NCBI RefSeq assembly: GCF_001422325.1
Contig: NZ_LMMR01000008.1
Span: 62,001-126,000, forward strand
DNA: 64,000 nucleotides
DNA from: Leifsonia sp. Leaf264
Lineage (GTDB): Bacteria > Actinomycetota > Actinomycetes > Actinomycetales > Microbacteriaceae
Reading direction: 5' to 3'
In this document: piece after piece, positions 37,974 through 46,213 of the stretch
Layout: each line of letters starts with the position of its first letter
Numbering within the stretch: position 1 is the stretch's first letter
Translations under genes and position numbers: made by a program
Notes under the pieces: generated by a model
What the model was told of the DNA's origin: nothing
Database searches by the model: none
What the model saw: the letters and a program-made list of their open reading frames with translations, nothing else

Positions 37974-39227
37974 ATGAGACGCGTATTCATCGAGTTGCGA
38001 AGTAGGAGTTTTCTGCAGATGCCGAACGAGACCCGTCGCGGATGGTTCCACCGCAAGGACGACGACGATCGATCGGTAGCAGCTTCCGTCGATGACACGC
38101 AGTCCACGGCGCCTGAAGAAGCCGATTCGGGGGCGGATTCGACCCAGGACGGTGCTGTGGGAGCCATCCTAAGCGCTGACGCGGCGGCTCCGACCGGCGG
38201 ATCGACGCTGGAATCGCCCTCAGAGCCTCCTGCTGACGACCTCCCGACCGTTCCCGAGCCGGAAGAGGCCACGTTTCACGTGAAACAATCCGACATCGCG
38301 ACAACTGCGACCCCCTCCCCATCGTCGGCATCGAACGAGTCGGAGACTCCGCTCGCCCGGGAGGTTGCCGACCAGACCCGCCGGCGCCAGGCGCTGGCGT
38401 CGGCCCCCCTCCCCCTCCCCGACCACACTCGGATCTTCACGATCTCGAATCAGAAGGGCGGCGTCGGTAAGACGACGACGACAGTGAATCTCGCCGCGGC
38501 GTTGGCGTTGTCGGGTGCGAAGGTGCTGGTCATCGATCTCGATCCGCAGGGCAATGCGTCGACGGCCCTCGGTGTCGAGCACCGTTCCGACACCCCGAGC
38601 GTGTACGACGTGATCATCGGTGATGTCCCCCTGGGAGACGTCATTCAGGCGAGTCCGGAGGCGGGTGACCTGTCCTGCGTTCCGGCGACGATTCATCTCG
38701 CCGGTGCTGAGATCGAACTGGTATCCCTCGTGGCCAGGGAGCAGCGGTTGCGGCGGGCTCTCGACCTGCATCTCAAGCAGATGGCGGAACCGTATGACTA
38801 CGTCTTCATCGATTGCCCGCCATCACTCGGACTTCTGACGATCAACGCGTTCGTGGCGGCCAACGAGGTGCTCATTCCCATTCAGTGCGAGTACTACGCC
38901 TTGGAGGGGCTGAGCCAGCTTCTGAAGAACATCGAGTTGATCGAGAAGCACCTGAATCCTGAACTCAATGTGTCCACGATCCTGCTCACCATGTACGACT
39001 CGAGAACCAATCTCGCGAACCAGGTGGCGCAGGACGTGCGTGACCATTTCCCCCAGCAGGTTCTCGGAACGATCATTCCCCGATCGGTGCGAGTCTCCGA
39101 GGCACCGAGTTACGGCCAGAGCGTGATCGGCTACGACCCGGGATCCTCCGGTTCCCTGTCCTATCTCGAGGCTGCGGCCGAGATCGCCCGTCGGGGCGCC
39201 CCCATCATCGAAGGAGCACGCAGGTAA
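37974..39227 (+). CDS. parA: Chromosome partitioning ATPase ParA
   Basis: A 417-residue ParA/Soj ATPase. The deviant Walker A is KGGVGKTTTTVN with Lys166 (numbering from ATG 37974), then DLDPQGNASTALG and FIDCPPSLGLLT. About 150 residues of acidic, disordered sequence precede the ATPase domain; ATG 38019 with TAGGAG upstream is an alternative start that would shorten it by 15 residues. An exact parS lies in this extension and is read as FHVKQ. Stop overlaps parB start (TAATG). Confidence 0.96.
   Translation: MRRVFIELRSRSFLQMPNETRRGWFHRKDDDDRSVAASVDDTQSTAPEEADSGADSTQDGAVGAILSADAAAPTGGSTLESPSEPPADDLPTVPEPEEATFHVKQSDIATTATPSPSSASNESETPLAREVADQTRRRQALASAPLPLPDHTRIFTISNQKGGVGKTTTTVNLAAALALSGAKVLVIDLDPQGNASTALGVEHRSDTPSVYDVIIGDVPLGDVIQASPEAGDLSCVPATIHLAGAEIELVSLVAREQRLRRALDLHLKQMAEPYDYVFIDCPPSLGLLTINAFVAANEVLIPIQCEYYALEGLSQLLKNIELIEKHLNPELNVSTILLTMYDSRTNLANQVAQDVRDHFPQQVLGTIIPRSVRVSEAPSYGQSVIGYDPGSSGSLSYLEAAAEIARRGAPIIEGARR
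38273..38286. other. parS site inside parA
   Basis: Exact GTTTCACGTGAAAC within the coding region for the disordered N-terminal extension of ParA, read in frame as part of TFHVKQ. Confidence 0.9.
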
Positions 39228-40174
39228 TGGCGAAGCGCACAGGACTCGGCCGAGGCATCGGCGCCCTGATCCCCACCGGAGACGAGGAGCGTACGAGCCG
39301 TCCAGTCGACGTGTTCTTTCCCGGAGGTCCCGTCGAGCCGGAGGAGCAGAACGACGAGCTTCTCGCCGTTCCAGGCGCACGACTCGCCCAGCTGAACCCC
39401 GCGGACATAGTTCCGAACGCACACCAGCCGCGATCCGTCTTCGTTGCCGAAGACCTGGCCGAACTGGTGCACAGTGTGCGAGAGTTCGGTGTCCTCCAGC
39501 CCATCGTGGTTCGCCCGCATAACGATCTCCCGGGCAAGTACGAACTCGTCATGGGTGAGCGACGCCTGCGTGCCACCAAGGAAGTCGGCCTCGAGACCAT
39601 TCCTGCGGTCATCAAGGACACGGCCAACGAGGACATGCTTCGCGATGCGTTGCTCGAGAACCTGCACCGGTCGAACCTGAACCCGTTGGAGGAGGCTTCC
39701 GCCTACCAGCAGCTCCTGGCCGACTTCGGCATCACCCAGGAAGAGTTGGCCGGACGGATCGGGCGCTCTCGTCCGCAGATCTCCAATACTCTCCGCCTTC
39801 TGAAGCTTCCGGAGCCCGTGCAGCTGCGGGTTGCAGCCGGAGTCCTGACTGCTGGTCACGCCCGCGCGATCCTGTCCGTCGGTGACGGGGAGGCTATGCA
39901 GGTGCTTGCGGACAAGATCGTAAACGAGGACCTCTCGGTGCGTGCTGCCGAGGCGGCTGCCGGCGCTACGCCGAAGATCGCGAAGACCCGCCCGAACGCC
40001 GGAAAGCACCACGGACATCTCGATGAGATCGCCGGGAGGCTGGGCGACAGGCTCAACACCCGGGTGAAGATCTCGCTGAGCGCCCGGAAAGGCCAGATCA
40101 CCATCGACTTCGCGACGATCCAGGACCTCAACCGCATCCTCGAGGAGATGGGCGAGAACAACTTCCCCGGTTGA
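39227..40174 (+). CDS. parB: Chromosome partitioning protein ParB
   Basis: A 315-residue CTP-dependent clamp that loads at parS. The N-terminal peptide (KRTGLGRGIGALIP) stimulates ParA; CTP-binding motifs include the GERRLRATKE box and ENLHRSNLNPLEEA; the helix-turn-helix (EELAGRIGRSRPQISNTLRLL) reads parS; the C-terminal part dimerises. Directly coupled to parA by a one-base overlap. Confidence 0.97.
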   Translation: MAKRTGLGRGIGALIPTGDEERTSRPVDVFFPGGPVEPEEQNDELLAVPGARLAQLNPADIVPNAHQPRSVFVAEDLAELVHSVREFGVLQPIVVRPHNDLPGKYELVMGERRLRATKEVGLETIPAVIKDTANEDMLRDALLENLHRSNLNPLEEASAYQQLLADFGITQEELAGRIGRSRPQISNTLRLLKLPEPVQLRVAAGVLTAGHARAILSVGDGEAMQVLADKIVNEDLSVRAAEAAAGATPKIAKTRPNAGKHHGHLDEIAGRLGDRLNTRVKISLSARKGQITIDFATIQDLNRILEEMGENNFPG

Positions 40175-40185
40175 GTCGATCCATC

Positions 40186-40225
40186 CAGAGAACGCCCCGT
40201 TTCACGTGAAACGGGGCGTTCTCTG
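40186..40225. terminator. 40-bp perfect palindrome after parB with parS at its centre
   Basis: From 40186 to 40225 the sequence is its own complement, with outer arms CAGAGAACGCCCC and its complement. The centre, 40199-40212, is an exact parS. It starts 12 bases after the parB stop, where a terminator is expected, so hairpin and ParB site are one element. Confidence 0.85.
40199..40212. other. parS site inside the parB terminator palindrome
   Basis: Exact GTTTCACGTGAAAC; see the palindrome at 40186-40225. Confidence 0.9.
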
Positions 40226-40346
40226 CGTCTGGCCTCAGAGAGGCGCTCGCAGGATTCCGGGAGGCCGGGGCATGTCGGCGAGCTGCGAGGGGTCAGCCCA
40301 AGCGCCGCTTGTCTCCGGCCACCGACAGGAATGCGAGTGCCTCAGG

Positions 40347-40360
40347 GTTTCACGTGAAAC
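40347..40360. other. parS site
   Basis: Exact GTTTCACGTGAAAC in the convergent gap downstream of parB. Confidence 0.9.
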
Positions 40361-40469
40361 TCTCCGGTTCGGTCGGCTGGAAGCGCGGTAGCGCCAGGTG
40401 AGTGTGACTACGCCGCCAACTCCTCGCCCGTAGCCGACGCGATCCAGAAGTGAGGCCGGGATCGGGGAC

Positions 40470-40483
40470 GTTTCACGTGAAAC
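40470..40483. other. parS site
   Basis: Exact GTTTCACGTGAAAC in the convergent gap downstream of parB. Confidence 0.9.
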
Positions 40484-40613
40484 ACCCCCTCCTCCACCCA
40501 ACACGTGAGGGTGGGTTCCCAGAGGAGCCCGCGGTGCCGCTTCTGGTGGGGCAGGGGCCGCAGCACTCCCCCGTCACCGTATGGGCGAGTGCAGGCAACC
40601 GCGATGCAGAGCT

Positions 40614-40627
40614 GTTTCACGTGAAAC
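40614..40627. other. parS site
   Basis: Exact GTTTCACGTGAAAC, 48 bases before the 3' end of the ATP-grasp gene. Confidence 0.9.
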
Positions 40628-40674
40628 ATCGGCGTTCGGACACCGAACATGGCCGACCCGTCGGCGCAGACGGG

Positions 40675-41646
40675 TCAGCGCGCCGCCTGGATGGCGAGGG
40701 CGGAGTACAAGCCAGGCAGGGTGAGTCCGGCTGCCTCGATCGCCTGGGGCACGAGTGAGGTCTCAGTCATGCCAGGCAGCACATTCGCCTCCAGGAACCA
40801 GGGGGTTCCTTCTGCGTCGACGATGAGGTCGATGCGTGAGAGTTGGCGCAAGTGCAGGAGATCGTGGATGGCCACCGCGGTGTCCGAGACCCGTCGCGCC
40901 ACCTCATCGGTGAGTCGAGCGGGACTGTAGAACAACGTCTCCCCGGCGTTGTAGCGGGCATCGAAGCTGTAGACGCCACTGAGGGGCTCGATCTCGACCG
41001 CCGGAAGAGCGTGGGCACCGTTGCCATCGTCTACGACGGCGACGGCGACCTCCGTGCCGGTGACGTGACGTTCGACCAGGGCGGTGTCGGAGTAGCTGTA
41101 CGCCTCGACCATGGCACGCGGGAGTTCCGAGGGCTCCTGAACGATCGAGACCCCTTGGGCCGACCCCCCTTGCGACGGCTTCACCACGACCGGGAAGGTC
41201 AGGGCTGCTGCCACCCGCTCCAGGACGTCAGCGGCACCGAGGTCGCGGAAGGTCTCTCGACCGAGCGTGATCGAGTCCGGCGTCGCGTAGCCGGCGCGGC
41301 GGATGAGAGCCTTCGCCACCGGCTTGAGCCATGCCAACGAGGCATCATCGCCCCGGGCGCCGATGAATGGGATGCCCGTGGTCTCGAGAAGGGAGAGGAG
41401 TGCTCCGTCCTCCCCCGTCGTGCCGTGCAGGGCCGGCCAGATCACATCGGGTCGGTGCTGCGCCAGGCGGGAGAACAGTGAGGCGTCGGGATCGACGAGA
41501 CGAACCGTGTGTCCGGCTGAGGTTAGGGCGTCGGCGATACGCCGCCCACTGCGCAGCGACACGTCGCGCTCGTGTGAGATCCCTCCGGCAAGGACGACGA
41601 TGTCGAGGGCTGACGCGGAACTCTCCGACGGCGTGTTGGTGTTCAT
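40675..41646 (-). CDS. ATP-grasp ligase, D-alanine--D-alanine ligase-like
   Basis: A 323-residue ATP-grasp enzyme. N-terminal LAGGISHERDVSLRSG, then ALHGTTGEDGALLSLLE, the ATP-binding VVVKPSQGGSAQGVSIV, and near the end DLIVDAEGTPWFLEANVLPGMTETS all fit the Ddl family, which joins two D-alanines for peptidoglycan precursors. Such origin-linked copies often coexist with another Ddl, so the exact substrate is not certain. ATG 41646 starts 13 bases after the aminotransferase stop; the two are one transcription unit. Confidence 0.82.
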   Translation of the reverse strand: MNTNTPSESSASALDIVVLAGGISHERDVSLRSGRRIADALTSAGHTVRLVDPDASLFSRLAQHRPDVIWPALHGTTGEDGALLSLLETTGIPFIGARGDDASLAWLKPVAKALIRRAGYATPDSITLGRETFRDLGAADVLERVAAALTFPVVVKPSQGGSAQGVSIVQEPSELPRAMVEAYSYSDTALVERHVTGTEVAVAVVDDGNGAHALPAVEIEPLSGVYSFDARYNAGETLFYSPARLTDEVARRVSDTAVAIHDLLHLRQLSRIDLIVDAEGTPWFLEANVLPGMTETSLVPQAIEAAGLTLPGLYSALAIQAAR

Positions 41647-41659
41647 GAGGGTCCGTTCG

Positions 41660-42973
41660 TCAGTTGAGGTCGGTCGGCGGAAGGCTGAAGCGGTTGCTGG
41701 AGCGAGCCGAGGCGAGGCTGCCCGTGCCGGCGAAGGTGTCGAGGAGCTCGAGCTCACCGCGCAGGACATTCGAGAGACGACGGATGCCGAGTCGAATCTG
41801 ATCAGGAGTCGGATAGCAGAACGACAACCGGATGTTCTGTTGCCCGCCGCCGTCACCGTAGAAGGCCGTACCCGGGGTGTACGCGACCAGTTCCTTGACG
41901 GCGCGTGGAAGCATCGCCTTGGAATCGAGCGGCTCCGGCAGAGTCACCCAGACGTAGAAGCCCCCGGTCGGGTCCGTCCAGGTGAGCTCGGGCAGGTACT
42001 CCCCCAGCGCCGAGATCATCGTCTCCTTGCGTTCCTTGTAGACGCCACGGAAGGTGTCGATCTGTCCCTTCCAGTCCGCGGTCTCCAGGTACTTGGAGAT
42101 CACGAGCTGGCTGAAGGAGCTCGGCGAGAGAACCGCAGCCTCGTTGGCGAGCACGAGCTTCTCGCGGATGGCGTGCGGTGCCAGGGCCCAGCCGGTGCGG
42201 AAGCCGGGCGCGAGCGTCTTCGAGAAGGTGCCGAGGTAGATCACGCCGTCCTCTTCGACCGAGCGCATGGCATCGGGGGCGGGCTGATCGAAGTAGAGCA
42301 GTCCGTACGGGTTGTCCTCGAGAACGAGGATGTCGTTCTCCCGCGCGATCTGCAGGATCTCGACCCGACGCTCCCAGCTGAGTGTGACGCCGGCCGGGTT
42401 GTGGAACGACGGAATGGTATAGAGGAACTTGATGGTCCGACCCGCAGCCTTGAGCCGCGCGATGTGCTGGCGGAGAGCCTCAGGAATGAGCCCGTGCTCG
42501 TCCATGGGAACGTGGTCGATGTCGGCCTGGTAGGACCGGAAGATCACCATCGCCGTGACGTAGCTCGGCCCTTCCGAGATCACGACGTCGCCGGGATCGA
42601 GGAACAGCTTGCTGACCAGTTCGAGCGCGTGCTGCGAGCCCGTGGTGACCACCACGTCGTCGGCGTGCGCCCGGATGCCCTCGAGGGCCATCACCTCGAG
42701 TATCTGCTCCCGCAGCTTCGGCACGCCCTGACCGGAGCCGTATTGCAGCGCGACCGGGCCTTCTGTGCGCATGACCTCGTCCATGGCGCCCTGGATCAGG
42801 TCGCGCGGAAGAGCGGAGACGAACGGCATCCCGCCAGCGAGGGAGACGACTTCGGGGCGTGAGGCCACGGCGAACAGGGCGCGCACCTCACTGGCGCGCA
42901 GACCGGCGGCTCGCTCGGCGTAGTGGTTGAACCACGGGTCGAGGTTGTTGCCGGACTGCGCTCTGTCGTTCAC
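41660..42973 (-). CDS. PLP-dependent aminotransferase, class I/II (LysN/MocR-type fold I)
   Basis: A 437-residue aminotransferase of fold type I. The PLP Lys is in YLGTFSKTLAPGFRTGW; TTGSQHALELVSKLFLDPGD, IPSFHNPAGVTLS and the C-terminal RLSFCYPTPDQIRLGI are usual in 2-aminoadipate or branched/aromatic aminotransferases. No N-terminal winged helix is present, so it is not a MocR regulator. GTG 42973 starts it, with TAGCAT about 30 bases upstream. Pairing with an ATP-grasp ligase next to parB suggests a shared amino-acid substrate, which is a guess. Confidence 0.85.
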   Translation of the reverse strand: MNDRAQSGNNLDPWFNHYAERAAGLRASEVRALFAVASRPEVVSLAGGMPFVSALPRDLIQGAMDEVMRTEGPVALQYGSGQGVPKLREQILEVMALEGIRAHADDVVVTTGSQHALELVSKLFLDPGDVVISEGPSYVTAMVIFRSYQADIDHVPMDEHGLIPEALRQHIARLKAAGRTIKFLYTIPSFHNPAGVTLSWERRVEILQIARENDILVLEDNPYGLLYFDQPAPDAMRSVEEDGVIYLGTFSKTLAPGFRTGWALAPHAIREKLVLANEAAVLSPSSFSQLVISKYLETADWKGQIDTFRGVYKERKETMISALGEYLPELTWTDPTGGFYVWVTLPEPLDSKAMLPRAVKELVAYTPGTAFYGDGGGQQNIRLSFCYPTPDQIRLGIRRLSNVLRGELELLDTFAGTGSLASARSSNRFSLPPTDLN

Positions 42974-43067
42974 TGGGTGATCCGTTCTGTGAGGGTTCCA
43001 TGCTATTCGCCGCCGCCGATCGGCCGTGACGTGTGTCGCGCACTGCGTGCGCCGCCGGTCAAACGAA

Positions 43068-43097
43068 AGACCCGCCCGGCGTGTGCCGGGCGGGTCT
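43068..43097. terminator. Terminator hairpin after trxA
   Basis: AGACCCGCCCGGC pairs exactly with GCCGGGCGGGTCT over a 4-base loop, followed on the reverse strand by TTTCGTTT, 20 bases past the trxA stop. Confidence 0.85.
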
Positions 43098-43117
43098 CGA
43101 GTCGTTCGAGCGGCCGG

Positions 43118-43441
43118 CTACGAGATGTAGGCGGCGAGGTCGGCCTCGAGGGCGGGCTTCGGCTTGGCGCCGATGACGGTCTTGACGACCTCGCCTGCCT
43201 GGTAGACCTTGAACGCGGGGATCGAGGTGATCTGGTACTTCATCGCGAGCTGCGGGTTCTCGTCGACGTTGACCTTGACGATGTCGATCTTGTCGGAGTG
43301 CTCGGACGCGATCTGGTCGAGGATGGGAGAGACGGCGCGGCAGGGGCCGCACCATTCCGCCCAGAAGTCGACGAGAACCGTCTTCTCGCTCTTCAGGACC
43401 TCGGCGTCGAATGTGGCTTCGGTGACGGCACGTGCAGTCAT
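43118..43441 (-). CDS. trxA: Thioredoxin
   Basis: A 107-residue thiol-disulfide carrier with the WCGPC active site in DFWAEWCGPCRAVSPIL and the cis-Pro in ITSIPAFKVY. ATG 43441 is chosen over ATG 43447 because AAGGAG is seven bases from the former but only one from the latter. It follows trxB by 52 bases and receives electrons from that reductase. Confidence 0.97.
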   Translation of the reverse strand: MTARAVTEATFDAEVLKSEKTVLVDFWAEWCGPCRAVSPILDQIASEHSDKIDIVKVNVDENPQLAMKYQITSIPAFKVYQAGEVVKTVIGAKPKPALEADLAAYIS

Positions 43442-43493
43442 GTTCATTCTCCTTCTGTGGATGTCGGGTGCGCGGGTCGAGTGACCCGCGAGA

Positions 43494-44474
43494 TCAGTGG
43501 GTGGCGACGAGAGCGTCGGCGTCCGCCGGGACGACGCCGCTGGGCAGGATCTCGGGGATCGATGCCAGGAAGTGCTCGGCGTCGAGGGCGGCGACAGTTC
43601 CCGATCCTGCGGCGGTGATCGCCTGGCGGTACGTGGGATCGATGACATCTCCCGCAGCGAATACGCCGGTCAGAGACGTTTTCGACGAGCGACCGTCGAC
43701 CGCGATCGTGCCTTCTGCTGTCAGCTCGAGCTGACCGTGCACCAGGTGCGTGCGCGGGTCGTTGCCGATAGCGATGAACAGCCCGCCGATCTCGATCTCG
43801 CTCTGCTCGCCGGTGACGGTGTCGCGGAGCACCAGGCCGGTGGCGGCATCCGTTCCCGTGATGCCGACGACCTCGCTGTTCCAGATGAACTCGATCTTCG
43901 GGTCGTTGAAGGCGCGCTCCTGCATGATCTTGGAGGCGCGCAGTTCATCCTTGCGGTGGATGACGATCACCTTGGAGCCGAAGCGGGTGAGGAAGGTGGC
44001 CTCCTCCATGGCGGAGTCGCCGCCGCCCACGACAGCGATGACCTTCTCCTTGAAGAAGAAGCCGTCGCACGTGGCACACCAGGAGACGCCGCGGCCCGAG
44101 AGGCGCTCCTCGTCCTCGAGGCCGAGCTTGCGGTAGGCGGAGCCTGTCGCGAAGATCACGGCCTGCGCCTCGAGCGTCTCGCCCGAGCCGAGCGTGACCT
44201 TCTTGATGTCGCCGTCGAGCTCCAGGTTGACGACGTCGTCGTAGACGACCTCGGTGCCGAACTTCTCGGCCTGCTCCTGCATCTGCATCATGAGCTCGGG
44301 GCCCTGGATGCCTGCGGGGAATCCGGGGAAGTTCTCGACCTCGGTCGTGTTCATGAGCTCGCCACCGACCTGCACCGAGCTGGCGATGAGCAGCGGCTGG
44401 AGCTGGGCACGCGCCGCGTAGATCGCAGCGGTGAAACCGGCGGGGCCAGAGCCGATGATGATGAGCTGACGCAC
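43494..44474 (-). CDS. trxB: Thioredoxin reductase
   Basis: A 326-residue flavoprotein that passes electrons from NADPH to thioredoxin. FAD motif IGSGPAGFTAAIYAAR, redox-active CATC in VSWCATCDGFFF, NADPH motif VGGGDSAMEEA, and the second FAD motif GVFAAGDVIDPTYRQ. GTG 44474 has AAGGAG upstream. Upstream lies a sigma-R/sigma-H-type promoter, so induction by thiol oxidative stress is expected. Confidence 0.97.
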   Translation of the reverse strand: MRQLIIIGSGPAGFTAAIYAARAQLQPLLIASSVQVGGELMNTTEVENFPGFPAGIQGPELMMQMQEQAEKFGTEVVYDDVVNLELDGDIKKVTLGSGETLEAQAVIFATGSAYRKLGLEDEERLSGRGVSWCATCDGFFFKEKVIAVVGGGDSAMEEATFLTRFGSKVIVIHRKDELRASKIMQERAFNDPKIEFIWNSEVVGITGTDAATGLVLRDTVTGEQSEIEIGGLFIAIGNDPRTHLVHGQLELTAEGTIAVDGRSSKTSLTGVFAAGDVIDPTYRQAITAAGSGTVAALDAEHFLASIPEILPSGVVPADADALVATH

Positions 44475-44533
44475 GTGAAACTCCTTGGATCACAAGACCG
44501 TGGCGCCCATTCGGACGCCTGGCTGTTGGGTAC

Positions 44534-44559
44534 AACACAGTGTACGGGGGTGCTATTCC
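44534..44559 (-). promoter_or_regulatory. Sigma-R/sigma-H-type promoter for trxB-trxA
   Basis: On the reverse strand GGAAT is followed by exactly 18 bases and GTT, which matches the consensus of the actinobacterial disulfide-stress sigma factors SigR/SigH. The GTT is 60 bases before the trxB start. A TACACT hexamer within the spacer may be a second, housekeeping -10 element. Confidence 0.75.
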
Positions 44560-44599
44560 AGAGCTGTGAGGAGGATGGGAGCGGCGCGGAGAGGCCGAC

Positions 44600-46213
44600 T
44601 CAGCTGCGACGGAAGCGAGCGATCACAGGGTCGGCGAAGGTGCGCAGTTCGGTCGAACGCATGATCCACAGGGCGCCGAAGTACAAGGCGCTCATGACGA
44701 TGCCGATGACGACCATGGAAAGCACGGCGGAGATGCGGCTGGACAGGGCGAATCCGCCGGGAGATGTCCCGCCCAGTGCCACGAGCAGTGCGATTCCGGC
44801 GATCAGGGGCAGAACGGCCGCGACGGCGTACTTCGTGAGGGACTGCAGGATGTGGCGGCCATCGATGCCCGAGAGTCGGCGGCGCAACAGGAAGGCCGCG
44901 ATGAACATCTGCACGATTCCGGCGATGCTCACGACCAACGCGACCCCCGCCGCGATCCACTCGATCGGGAGCAGTCCGCACGCGAGCACACCAGCGATGA
45001 CGAGGACGACCTGGACGAGCGTGAAGTAGAACGGGGTGCGGGTGTCACCGAGCGCGTAGAACGCTCGCTGGAGGACGAACAGGATGCAGAAAGCGACCAA
45101 TCCGAGGATGTAGGCGATGACCACGTTGCCCACGGCGATCTGCTGCTCGAAGACCGGGGCGAAGACGGCGCCTATCGGATAGGCGCAGACGCCGATGCCG
45201 ACAGCGGCCAGCACGATGATCAGGCTGATCCCCCGAATCGCGGCCGAGACGTCGGTGCGCAGCAGCCCGAAGCGCCCCGCGGACACATGCTCGGCCATTC
45301 CGGTGAAGTAGGCAGTCGCAATGGAGACGGTGATGACGGAATGCGGAAGCATGAAGATGAGCCAGGCGAAGCTGAGCGCTGCTGTCGACGCCTCGTTCCC
45401 GGATGCCGAACTCACCACGCGGCTCTCCACGAGGCCGGCGACAGTCGTGAGGAGGAGCATCCCGAACGTCCAACCGGCCAGCTTTCCGGTGGCACGAAGG
45501 CCGACGCCGCGCCAGCGGAAGTCGGGCCGATAGCGCAGGCCGATGCGCCGCCAGAAGTAGAACAGCGACACTGCCTGCACGATGACGCCCAGCGTGGCGC
45601 TGCCGGCAAGCACCCCGATCATGGCCGGCGTGTAGTCGACTGCAGTCCTCGATCCCGTGCCGTCGGATCCGAACAGGACCGCGAAGACGACCAGGCCGGC
45701 GATGGCGATGACGTTGTTCAACACCGGGACCCAGGTGAACGGGCCGAATGAACGCCGCGCGTTGAGCACCTCGCCCAGCACCGTGTAGAGGCCGTAGAAG
45801 AAGATCTGCGGCATGCACCAATAGGCGAGTGCGATGGCGAGGTCCTGTTGGCCCGGGTTGCGGAAATTGCTCGCCAGGTTCGTGATGACGGGGACGAGCA
45901 GTGTGGCGACGACCGTCGTCGCCGCCAGGATGATGAGGGCCACGGTGAGGAGTTTGTTGATGTAGCCGGCTCCGCCGTCAGCATGCACGGCTGATCGGAC
46001 GATCTGCGGGACGAGAATGGCGGAGAGCACGCCACCCGCCACGATCACGTACACGGTGTTCGGCAGTTGATTGGCGACGGCGAAGGCGTCAGCGCCCTGT
46101 CCGACCGCTCCGATGACTCCGGCCAGGATGATGACCTTCACGAACCCCAGGATGCGCGAGACGATCGTGCCGGAGGCGAGGAAGGCGCTGGCGCGCCCGA
46201 TGCCGTCAGCCAC
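44600..46213 (-). CDS. murJ: Lipid II flippase MurJ
   Basis: A 537-residue MATE-like flippase with about 14 transmembrane helices that moves lipid II across the membrane. It begins VADGIGRASAFLASGTIVSRILGFVK and has the MurJ-typical GAVGQGADAFAVANQLPN. GTG 46213 follows GAGGAG and overlaps the end of the DUF6049 gene; the longer open frame upstream overlaps that gene and is not used. Unlike the mycobacterial protein it has no pseudokinase/extracellular extension. Confidence 0.95.
   Translation of the reverse strand: MADGIGRASAFLASGTIVSRILGFVKVIILAGVIGAVGQGADAFAVANQLPNTVYVIVAGGVLSAILVPQIVRSAVHADGGAGYINKLLTVALIILAATTVVATLLVPVITNLASNFRNPGQQDLAIALAYWCMPQIFFYGLYTVLGEVLNARRSFGPFTWVPVLNNVIAIAGLVVFAVLFGSDGTGSRTAVDYTPAMIGVLAGSATLGVIVQAVSLFYFWRRIGLRYRPDFRWRGVGLRATGKLAGWTFGMLLLTTVAGLVESRVVSSASGNEASTAALSFAWLIFMLPHSVITVSIATAYFTGMAEHVSAGRFGLLRTDVSAAIRGISLIIVLAAVGIGVCAYPIGAVFAPVFEQQIAVGNVVIAYILGLVAFCILFVLQRAFYALGDTRTPFYFTLVQVVLVIAGVLACGLLPIEWIAAGVALVVSIAGIVQMFIAAFLLRRRLSGIDGRHILQSLTKYAVAAVLPLIAGIALLVALGGTSPGGFALSSRISAVLSMVVIGIVMSALYFGALWIMRSTELRTFADPVIARFRRS

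Larger units (their letters stand above)
40226..40674. other. Non-coding parS-rich gap between parB and the ligase gene
   Basis: About 450 bp with three further exact parS copies (40347, 40470, 40614) spaced 123 and 144 bp. Short open frames here are translations of the repeated parS core and have no other support. No promoter is evident because both flanking genes end here. Confidence 0.7.

Noticed and set aside
44465-44481. Half parS (CACGTGAAAC) at the trxB start
   Set aside because: Only 11 of 14 positions fit and the left arm is absent; it overlaps the ribosome site of trxB.
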